DNA of 64,000 bases from Theristus sp. LFF4_11 (taxonomy: Eukaryota > Nematoda > Chromadorea > Monhysterida > Xyalidae). The stretch is from assembly GCA_030248135.1 (NCBI GenBank), contig JASANC010001068.1:62001-126000 (forward strand). Direction: 5' to 3'. The position numbers and the translations under genes were made by a program. A model generated the notes under the pieces. It had not been told where the DNA came from, ran no database searches, and saw only the letters and a list, made by a program, of their open reading frames with translations. Below are positions 46,132 through 57,300 of the stretch, piece by piece; positions within the stretch are counted from its first letter, which is position 1, and every line of letters starts with the position of its first letter.

Positions 46132-46690
46132 GTACAATTCCGGCCCGCTAATTCCGGCCTGAAGAATTCCGGCCCGCTCATTCCGGCCCGAAGAATTCCG
46201 GCCCGAAGAATTCCGGCCCGGAGAATTCCGGCCCGGAGAATTTTCGCCAGCACGAACAATATTAAACCACACGAAGTGATTTTGGTAATGAAATAATAAA
46301 ATAAAAATATCGATGTTCACATATTACAGTGTATTTTCAAAGATGTTCGTCCTGTTTGCTTTTTTGGAAAGTGAAACCTTTTGGAAAAAAGAAACTACAA
46401 CTAAATTTTTTTATCATGAACAGGATTTGTGACCCTTTTACTTTATCAAAAAGGCGGCTTAGGATTAGGAACCTACAACAAGTCACTGCAAGCAAGTTCT
46501 AAACAAAAATAAAAAATCACTTTAAATTTATTTACCAAAAATCACTTCGTGTGGTTTAATATTGTTCTTACTGGCGAAAATTCTCCGGGCCGGAATTCTC
46601 CGGGCCGGAATTCTTCGGGCCGGAATTCTTCGGGCCGGAATGAGCGGGCCGGAATTCTACGGGCCGGAATTTCGCGGGCCGGAATAGTAC
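46132..46690. mobile_element. Inverted array of ATTCCGGCCCG repeats (fold-back element)
   Basis: 559 bp with ends GTACAATTCCGG and CCGGAATAGTAC. The left arm has about seven ATTCCGGCCCG units spaced by AAGA, GAGA, CTC or CTA, followed by TTTTCGCCAGCACGAACAATATTAAACCACACGAAGTGATTTT. The right arm is the inverse of all of this. The centre (about 46290-46520) is AT-rich. It lies about 20 bp inside the intron that follows exon 2 of the START-like gene. Confidence 0.85.
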
Positions 46691-46710
46691 ACGAGCCTGC
46701 TGTCACATAC

Positions 46711-47472
46711 AGTTATCACGAATGCCTTGTTTTTGTGCAACACGCGCGTGTAGCATTTGTCACCGGTCGGTCGGTGTTCGCCCTCAAACTTCCACACTTT
46801 CGCGTTCTTCTGCAGCCAATCAGCGTGCTCGAACATTTCGGCAATCTCCACAAAACCGTCGAACGCTTGTTTTGCGATGAACTTGTGCTGAAATAAATAA
46901 AACATAATCTGGAAACTGTGTAGCATGCTAAAAAAAGAATTGTTCCCAAAGGGATGAACCCGCCAGGAGTCTGTCTTGTCCCAATACCTGGCCCAAACGT
47001 AAACGTTCTGACCATCAATAGGTTCTGAATATGATCCGTGGTAAAAGAACGGCTGATCGGAAATAGCACACTTATGTCAGGGAAACTTGAAGCCAGTTTT
47101 TAATGCGCACAGAAAGTTGTGCAAATGTTGATGCAAATCTTTATCGCGTGATTGTTTTTGACTCCGAAAATTTTTGTGCATCTGCATCGACATCTGCATG
47201 AACATCTGCATTGTTTGCCTGCATGCGTTTGTCGACAATATCACCATCAGAGGGTCACGTTTTGGGAACCGGGCAGGATTTGGGACTGGGTTGGGACAGC
47301 TTTAGCGTGTAGTTTTTGTGTGTGTAGCAAAAGTGACAGAAACTACTCAAAAGAAATAGCCACAACCACACACAAAAGCTTTTCTTGCGATGAAAATATT
47401 CATTTTTTTCTGTTTTACCTGCTCGTTGTTCGGTTCGGTGAATGTCTCGTTCACAGTCCATTTCTGTGCCAT
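46711..47472 (-). CDS. START-like (StAR-related lipid transfer) gene, 5' part only
   Basis: Two exons, 47472-47419 (MAQKWTVNETFTEPNNEQ) and 46887-46711, both ending in phase 0 with good donors. Exon 2 encodes a helix AFDGFVEIAEMFEHADWL and VWKFEGE...TGDKCYTRV...NKAFVIT, which resembles the N-terminal part of START domains (WKxE...GDxVYxR...GKxFxI). The rest of a START domain (~150 aa) is not visible: downstream lie the ATTCCGGCCCG element and satellites. Either the remaining exons are beyond the repeats and unrecognised, or the gene is truncated. Family assignment is tentative. Confidence 0.42.
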
Positions 47473-48386
47473 TTTTTGAAATCCGTTATTTTTCTGGACT
47501 GTTTGAAATTTACACCGGGGATTCACAATCTAAACAAATATTCAGCGCAGAAATAAAATACTGATACTTGTTGGTCTCTCGTTCTTATCAGTTGTCAAAA
47601 CGATTACATTGGTTTTTACTGTTACATGCAAAGTTTACGCTACTACACTCATATATATCACCGAAAAAAAAAGAATTTCGAACGCAACGCCATTCAATGG
47701 CTGCCCATGCAGTTGGGTGTAGCAGAGAGCCATAGAAAACTGGAGAAAACGACACAAAGAGAAATTTCTAACTGAAAATTCTGCAATAGAAAAACGAAAA
47801 GTCAAATAATAAAATATAAATTCAAGATTTTGACAAGTGAACAAACAGTAGCCTTCATAAGTTGAAACCGTGTCCACACACAGCAAAAGGCACAAAATGA
47901 AAATGAATGAAAAGCGGCCACTGCACTGACTACAAACTGAGCTATCCTTTCAAAATAGCATGTGCACTCAGAAAAATCAATAAACTAATACGTTGTGATA
48001 GAGTTAGTCAGTCTACCCGTTTTGGTTTGCTAATAGCTCCAAACCAAACAGTTTGCTGTCTGCGAGTCTCTGTGTGTTCTTTTTGTTGCTGTCGAGTATA
48101 GTGATTACACTCAAAGGATGATGATGACTTTCATGATGAGACAAGAGCAGCGCAAAACATCTCACGATGTAAGAATGGAAATATGAAAGGTTAAACAATA
48201 TTGACTGAGTTGTTTGACACACAAGCTTCGTGTTCCATTCGAATGTACACTGAGGAACCCTAATTAGAGAAAAGTGCCCTTTCTGCGCAAAGGTGGGCTA
48301 CGACTGAAAAGTGTGGTAAATAAGAACACATAAAAATAGTAATCATGTGCAACACGTATCGCAGAGGATTTAGTTTGAAACAACAT
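47473..48386. other. Spacer upstream of the START-like gene
   Basis: AT-rich, no coding signal; 3' flank of the SLC22 gene (-) and promoter side of the START-like gene. Confidence 0.45.
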
Positions 48387-51300
48387 TCAAAGCGTGGAAG
48401 TTGGTGTTACTAATCGGTTGGCCAGTTTACTTTCGCGTAGCAGCGGTGGAGACTCGTGTTGCAACTGTGTTTTGTTCGTTGTCAGCTGGTTTCTGTTCTC
48501 GCGTTTCACCATCACCTGATGCTCATTCAATTCTTCAAGCGTGTCAAACAGCACCCGCCCTCTGGTCTCCGGAATCACAAAATACGCCACAATAAACGCG
48601 GTCATCGCGAAGATAGCCGTGCCTGAACACGCGTTTTTAAGCTCAATTTCTTAATTTCGCTGGTGTGGATTGCATTTTGGAAAAAATCCCACTTGGTTAT
48701 AACACTGCAGATGTCGCCGAGTCACAAACAAACACCCATGTGTGTGTTCATGTGTGTTTATTTGTGACTGTGCAACATTACTGTGTCAAAGGCGAGTGGA
48801 CTGTCTTCACATTAGGAGTTTTTGGCCATAAAAGCGTCACATGAAAAATACGTGAACAAATGAACCAAAGTTCTGCTCTGCCTGCGGGCATGACAGAAAG
48901 GCGTTTTTTTATCAACCGAATGAGTTAATTTCGGTACGACATGTTTGAATGATTCTACAGTCCATCTTGATAATATATGCAACATGGCGTGATGACCAAC
49001 CAATCAGCGCTGAGAGTTGCTCATGACCAACCAATCAGCGCTGAGAGTTGCTCATGACCAACCAATCAGCGCTGAGAATTGCTCATGACCAACCAATAAA
49101 CAGCGCTGAGAATTGCTCAAGATCAACCAATCAGCGCTGAGATTGCTCATGACCAACCAATCAGCGCTCAGAGCTGCGATGACCAACCAATAAGCTATTA
49201 TAGTTGCAGATATTATCCAGAGGGATTGTACCGTATTACCCCCATTAAACCCCCCCCACAATTAATCCCCCCCCCCACCAATAATCCACCATGGGGGTTA
49301 ATTGGAAACCTGTTTGAAACACATACCCAGCGAATTCAGTGGCTGAATGCAGTGACATTGGTGAAATTTTGCTACCAAAAGCCCCAAAGGGATGAGTTAA
49401 TGGTAATTTCATTACAAAAGGCTGTTACAAAAGGAAATCTCTGTGAAAAGTAGAAGTTTCTGCGACTTTCTTGCCTGCCATGCAAGGTATTTTTGCCATT
49501 TTTCAACAAACCCCCACCCCTAGAATTTTTTGTAAATAACCCCCCCCCAATAATCCCCCCCACCAATAAACCCCCACCCCTAAAAGTCGCTGACGTATTA
49601 ATCCCCCATGGGGGTTTATTGGGGGTAATACGGTATGTACACTACAGTTTGACCGAATACAAGTACATGAAGCAGTCCTTGTATTCTCCATCAAGGTGGG
49701 ATCAGTCGCAGACTATAAGTTGCCTTTTTCAAGAGCGCCAAGACAATTCCTAGTCGTGTGTGCAAGGGAGAAAGAATGAATAGAACAGCGCGAAGAATCA
49801 ATTAATTTGAAAAACACGCCAAATTTGACACAGAATATTGTGTTTCTGGTACCTGCATACGGCATCGCGAACCAGTAGTTTTTCAAATAAATCAATTGTG
49901 GCCCGACGACAGCGCCAGCGAGTGTCAGGCAGCTGAAGGTGCCGATGGCGATCACACGGACTACGGTGGGGAACAGCTCGGTCGTGAGCTGCTTGTACGC
50001 GTTCCACAGCAGGCCTGCACTCACAATCACTCACAATCATTCATACTCACCAGCTTTGCAACATGTTGTTGGAGCTGTACCAGCTTACCAGCATACCAAC
50101 AATGGCTATGCCGCACCATTGCCACAACAGCTCAGCGCACTCAAAAAAAATTAAGATCGGCTTTTTCAGAATACCGACCCCCCTTAGGCACAGTTTTTAA
50201 AAAGTTCTCAGATTTTAATAAAATTAGCACCAATCGAACCGCCTCAATGCACTGAGTTCGAAAATCATATTTGTTTTTTAATTTGACCTTTTTTATAGTT
50301 AAAAACAAGAAAAAACCGTTTTTTTCAGCAACCTTCAGAAACATAGCTCTAACTCGCTTCTACTTTGAGCTATTAACAAAATTCAAAATCCAATCGATTT
50401 TGCTTGTGCTCGCGCACATTTTTCATAATAACATTGTTATACAAAAAATGCTGTTTTATGCTCTAAATTTAAGAAAAACTAAAAGAGTTTGTGGTTTTTG
50501 CTATGTTTAAACACTTTTAAAGCGAGAACGGAGTAGGGTTGCTAAGAAATTCTGAAAGCCCTTGAAAAATGCTATATGTATGCAAAAAATAAAAAAAAAT
50601 CGATTGCCCATTAAGAAGTAACGAAGCATTACAATATCGGTCGCCCGCATGCGTACAAGGTATTTCCTGGTATGTCAACAAATTGTAGAGTAACGGAGAC
50701 AAAAATCAAAATGCGGGTATTAGGGCAACTTTTTGCGCTAAATCCAAAAAATGAGTACCGTTGCGAAATTTTGCTACAGTAACCAAATATTTGCCATTTT
50801 TGGCTTTTTTGGCCTTTTTTGGATTGTTTCTGGTCCGTGTGGTGTTATATCTGAACTAATCAGGCCAAATTTGGTATCAATCGGCTCCCCTTAATAATGC
50901 AAACAATTTCCATTTAGATAGCACAACTGTATTGTAATTACCGTAACCCGCAGAGCAAGGTTTTTACCTTTTTTAACCATTTTTAGGCCTGAAAGTAACA
51001 TTTTTGATCCCTGTAGTGTTCTAGTTGTTCGAATTGAATCAAATTTGTATCAGTCAATTACTCTTGGTCAGGCAAACAGCTTTCATTCAGATACCGTTAG
51101 GGTTGGCATAGGAAAAAAACCGGTTTCTTTTCCGTTTTAAAACCGTTTTTTTTCAGTTTTTTTCTTGAAAAAATAAAGAACCGGTTTTTTACCTTAAAAA
51201 TTTTCAAACTTCGTGGTCAAATATCACAATTCTTTGATTGATTGAAAAAATGTAAAATTAAATTTTTGAAAAAATCGGTGCAGTGAACTGTGTCGAACTG

Positions 51301-54300
51301 AACTGGTGAAGCATCATTTTGCAAAAGCTTTTGTGTCAAGGGTCAAGTGAAGAAATACGATGAAGAAAGACAAGGTGACTGCTAAACTAAGTGTAGATGC
51401 AGACTGACTGACGAGTGACGGCGTTGTCGATTTGAAACGGTAACTGATGAAATGTCATTTTTTAAACGCCATCCGCTACCGGTTTCACTTTGCAGTTCTG
51501 CAAATCTCGCCCCCTAATAGGGGTCAGCTATCCGGTCTCCTTGCAACCGCCCCCCCCCCCCCAACCGCTCCCCACACCTAGACGGGCACTGCCCAGTCGT
51601 TGTTTTCAATTTATTGAATTTATTGGCCCTGGAAACCAATAAAAGCTGGATTGATTTGATTTGAAACGAAAACAGCAAAGTGGGTCGGTTGTATGCCCGA
51701 TAACAACATTTTACGCTGCTCAAAAACACTAATTTTGATGTATTTCCTATTTTGAATTCAAGTTCTGGAAAGTTTAGGAACTGGGAAGCATTCGGTTTTT
51801 TATGGTTTTAAAACGGCTTTAAAACGGAAAAGAAACCGGTTTTTTTTTCCTGGCTATATAAAAAACCGGTTTTTTACCAACTCTAGATACCGTAACCATA
51901 GCTTGACTTTCGTACCCCTTGAAGCACGGCATTCTACCAAGTTTTCACCATTTTCAGGCATGAAATCGGCTTTATGGTCTATGCAGTGTTATACTTGAAC
52001 GATCGACTCCCCTTGAAAAGACGAACAATTTTTATTCAAATACCGTAATTATTGCTTGACTACCGAATTTCTTAAAGCACGGTATTTTACTAATTTTGTA
52101 ACTCTTTCAAGCCTGAAATTGGCTGTTTTGATCCATGTAGTGTTACACTTGAACAAGTCCAATCAAATTCGCGATCTATACACTCCCCTTGATCAGGCAA
52201 ACAACTTTCACTCAGATACCGTAATCCTTGCTTGACTATCGTTCCCAGTGTGTTCCCTCCCACCCCCTCCCAAAATTTTAGGGGCCACCTCAGTAACGAA
52301 AGGGGGATTTCGGGTAAAAAGAAATTTTACTTAGAAAAAAGTCCAAAACCTGAGTTCAAAAATCTTACTTAGAACTTTGCCCGAGAATTCTATCTGCCCT
52401 ATGGGGATGAGAAAGGAAATTCCTTTAATAATTAATTTGAAATTAAAAAAACGTCTCAAAAAATCTGAAACTGTGTTACAAACAACAAATCAAGGTTGCT
52501 GACTTTGAATATGCTGTTTATTTTTTCATACGAATTACTCCGCACCCTAAAAACGGTTTCTATATGAATTAAAACAAGAAAAATTTTTAAAAAAATTTTT
52601 TTAATCCCCATAGAGACCGTTTTTAGGTATGGAGTAATCCGTATAATAAATAAACATCATATTAGAAGTCAGCAACCTTGATTTGTGTTTGTAACAAGGT
52701 TTCAGATTTTTTTGTGACGTGTTTACTCAGCGTGCCCGAAAACCCTTTTCGTTACGTTTCAGCACCTGAGGTGGCCCCTAACATTTTGGGGGTGGGAAGA
52801 AACACACTGGGAACGGTAGTCAAACAGGGATTACGGTATCTGGGTGAAAGTTGTTGCCTAATCAAGGGGAGTCGATTGATGCTAAATTTGACTAGATTCG
52901 TTCAAGTATAACACTGCATGGACCATAAAGCCAATTTCATGTTTGATAGTGAAAACTTGGTAGAATGCCGTGCTTCAAGGGGTACGAAAGTCAAGCTATG
53001 GTTACGGTATCTAAATGAAAGCTGTTTGCCTGACCAAGAGTAATTGACTGATACAAATTTGATTCAATTCGAACAACTAGAACTACAGGAATCAAAAATG
53101 TCACTTTCAGGCCTAAAAATGGTTAAAAATGGTAAAAACCTTGCTCTGCGGGTTACGGTAATTACAATACAGTTGCGCTATCTGGATGGAAATTGTTTGT
53201 ATTATCAAGGGGAGCCGATTGATACCAAATTTGGCCAGATTAGTTCAAGTATAACACCACACGGACCAGAAACAATCCAAAAAAGGCCAAAAAAAGTCAA
53301 AAATCGCGAATATTGGGTTACTGTAGCAAACTTTTGCAACGGTACTTATTTTTTTTTTGGATTCAGCGCAAAAAGTTGTCCCTAATACCCGTATTTTGAT
53401 TTTTGTCTCCTTTGCTCTACAATTTGTTGACATACCAGGAAATACCCTGTACGCATGCGGGCGACCGATATTGTAATGCTTCGTTACTTCTTAATGGGCA
53501 ATCGATTTTTTTTATTTTTTGCATACATATAGCATTTTTCAAGGGCTTTCAGAATTACTTAGCAACCCTACTCCGTTCTCGCTTTAAAAGTGCCTAAACA
53601 TAGCAAAAACCACAAACTCTTTTAGTTTTTCTTAAATTTAGAGCATAAAACAGCATTTTTTGTATAACAATTTTTCAGGCATGAAATCGGCTTTATGGTC
53701 TATGCAGTGTTATACTTGAACGATCGACTCCCCTTGAAAAGACGAACAATTTTTATTCAAATACCGTAATTATTGCTTGACTACCGAATTTCTTAAAGCA
53801 CGGTATTTTACTAATTTTGTAACTCTTTCAAGCCTGAAATTGGCTGTTTTGATCCATGTAGTGTTACACTTGAACAAGTCCAATCAAATTCGCGATCTAT
53901 ACACTCCCCTTGATCAGGCAAACAACTTTCACTCAGATACCGTAATCCTTGCTTGACTATCGTTCCCAGTGTGTTCCCTCCCACCCCCTCCCAAAATTTT
54001 AGGGGCCACCTCAGTAACGAAAGGGGGATTTCGGGTAAAAAGAAATTTTACTTAGAAAAAAGTCCAAAACCTGAGTTCAAAAATCTTACTTAGAACTTTG
54101 CCCGAGAATTCTATCTGCCCTATGGGGATGAGAAAGGAAATTCCTTTAATAATTAATTTGAAATTAAAAAAACGTCTCAAAAAATCTGAAACTGTGTTAC
54201 AAACAACAAATCAAGGTTGCTGACTTTGAATATGCTGTTTATTTTTTCATACGAATTACTCCGCACCCTAAAAACGGTTTCTATATGAATTAAAACAAGA

Positions 54301-57300
54301 AAAATTTTTAAAAAAATTTTTTTAATCCCCATAGAGACCGTTTTTAGGTATGGAGTAATCCGTATAATAAATAAACATCATATTAGAAGTCAGCAACCTT
54401 GATTTGTGTTTGTAACAAGGTTTCAGATTTTTTTGTGACGTGTTTACTCAGCGTGCCCGAAAACCCTTTTCGTTACGTTTCAGCACCTGAGGTGGCCCCT
54501 AACATTTTGGGGGTGGGATTTAACATTTTAAAAAGGGTGACCAATTGACTGATACAAATTTGATTCAATTCGAACAACTAGAACTACAGGAATCAAAAAT
54601 GTCACTTTCAGGCCTAAAAATGGTTAAAAATGGTAAAAACCTTGCTCTGCGGGTTACGGTAATTACAATACAGTTGCGCTATCTGGATGGAAATTGTTTG
54701 TATTATCAAGGGGAGCCGATTGATACCAAATTTGGCCAGATTAGTTCAAGTATAACACCACACGGACCAAAAACAATCCAAAAAAGGCCAAAAAAAGTCA
54801 AAAATCGCGAATATTGGGTTACTGTAGCAAACTTTTGCAACGGTACTTATTTTTTTTGGATTCAGCGCAAAAAGTTGTCCCTAATACCCGTATTTTGATT
54901 TTTGTCTCCTTTGCTCTACAATTTGTTGACATACCAGGAAATACCCTGTACGCATGCGGGCGACCGATATTGTAATGCTTCGTTACTTCTTAATGGGCAA
55001 TCGATTTTTTTTATTTTTTGCATACATATAGCATTTTTCAAGGGCTTTCAGAATTACTTAGCAACCCTACTCCGTTCTCGCTTTAAAAGTGCCTAAACAT
55101 AGCAAAAACCACAAACTCTTTTAGTTTTTCTTAAATTTAGAGCATAAAACAGCATTTTTTGTATAACAATGTTATTATGAAAAATGTGCGCGAGCACAAG
55201 CAAAATCGATTGGATTTTGAATTTTGTTAATAGCTCAAAGTAGAAGCGAGTTAGAGCTATGTTTCTGAAGGTTGCTGAAAAAAACGGTTTTTCCTTGTTT
55301 TTAACTATAAAAAAGGTCAAATTAAAAAACAAATATGATTTTCGAACTCAGTGCATTGAGGCGGTTCGATTGGTGCTAATTTTATTAAAATCTGAGAACT
55401 TTTTAAAAACTGTGCCTAGAGGTGTGGAGGTCGGGTCGGTCGACTCAAAAAGCGAGTCTTAAAAGCCATTTCAAAATCCACTCCAAAAGTTTTTCCATGG
55501 AAAAGAAAGTTCATTTCAAATTAAAAAAAAATGCAAAAAATTCATTTGCCTTATCATTCTTTTAAGAATTTTTTTGGCACGAATGTTGTTGCGGAATAAT
55601 TTTTGGAATGGAATTCGGCATTTTGAGAGTATGATGAGTTAGTTTTTGTGTTTCTGACAGCCACATAGCAGCTTAGCTTTTGAGCGCCATAATACACGTG
55701 GCAATGCAACATACCGACGCCAATGGCATAACCGAACAGTCCGAGGCCAGTGGCCAGCCAGTGAAAACGCAACCAGAGGCCTGCGGCATAAATCACGCAC
55801 ATCAACACGAAACAGCACGCCATTGCAGCTGCAGATTTCAAACAAATTGTTTTTTATTCAGATTTGTCAACGGACAGGACAGTAGTGAGCTCCGCGTGTC
55901 AGGAAAAAAATCAGGCAAAATAGTCAGGCGAAGCAACGAACCCAAAGTTCCGAGTAAAAGCGCACGACGGCCGAACCAAGAGAAGTTTTGCTCGAATGCG
56001 ATGGCGAAAAACGGCGTCCAAACGCGAAGAGCGCCAAGGAGCGAGGTGTTCAGAAAGGGACTGCCAGCAAGATCTTGGATGCCCATCAGAATGACCATGA
56101 ACGCCACGTTCATTGTGCAGCCCGTCAGCACCTGCGTTTGCTAACTTGTCAACTTTTTCATGCCGCCACATGCTTGTTCTTGGTTTCATTGCTTTGGTTG
56201 TCGCCCCTGCACCGATCACAGACACCCCGAACGCCGATGATTTCGTGTATAGATTGAATGGACGCTGAGCATCCATCCAGTGCACCAATGTCCCATGCTG
56301 GCGAGTGAATGATTTGAACCCGATCTCTATTTTGGTGGCTTTTGGTTGGATCCACACAGACCTGCGACAGAGAGTACAGTGCGAGCGTACGGTTCGAGAG
56401 CAGATGCAGCGAGTTGTAGCGACGCCTGCTTTTGGTGTCGCCAACGTCCACATGCTTAAGTTCGTCCGCCGTAAATCGATTTCTCCCTGAAAAAAAAAAC
56501 ATTGAAAAAACGGTTATCCCTGTTAAACATGATGTATGAGACAATTGCAGGTAGCACGGTGAGTTCTTTTCTCTGTACATGTAAAATGAACAGCTGAGCG
56601 TCTCGTGCCAAGTTGCTCGCGCCACGGGGGGTTGGCGTTGCCTCAGAGACCATTCTGTCGTTGAGACACCACCAGCCAGCTTTGCTTTCGGTGGCGTTTC
56701 GAGGGGTCCCGAAAAACAACGAATAATTCAAAAAAATGTTTTTTTTTCATCGAATTGGAGAATGGTTGAGGCGTCGTTGGGTGCGTGCTCTGACGTCGTG
56801 TACCATCGCACCTCTTCCGTTCACCCAGGCGATTCGATTCAATGCGATCGCAGCGTCTTTGTATCTGCGTTTCTGCAGCAGCCATCTTGGACTTTCGGCC
56901 ATCAAGAGAACGGCGACCACTGACGGCAGACAGATGCCATTCACGGTCAGCAGGAAGTGACGCCAGTTGCGTAGTACATACGCCAACAGACCGGCAATCT
57001 TGTGATAATGAATTCAAGTTAAAAAAATATTATGGGTAGCACATGTATACCTCGAACAGCCATAGCATGTGCAATCAATCAGCGGATATGGGACGCTCTT
57101 TTTGGCTCACTTGGTCCAACCAGTTCGATGCATCCAATCAGCCTGCCAAACTCAAACGCCAGAATGCGTTATTGTTGACTGCACTTGATCATTTAGCAAA
57201 TTTTATCGTTTTTTTGTCTGTCACAAAAAACGAGCTAACCATATAGCCGTAGGTCCAATGGAACGCAAACGACTGCAGCAGTCGATAGCGTTTTCCGACT

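Noticed and set aside
50040..50145. Possible SLC22 exon between 50040 and 50145 (minus)
   Set aside because: It has a fair donor, but joining exon 7 (55715) directly to 50014 keeps phase and gives the expected FGYAIGVGLLWNAYKQLTTELFP sequence around TM10; including it breaks the frame.
50517..50702. Repeated 61-65-codon ORF (MSPLLYNLLTYQEI...), also at 53403 and 54902
   Set aside because: Copies lie in the arms of the palindromic element, read on different strands, and have no start context or domain; not a gene.
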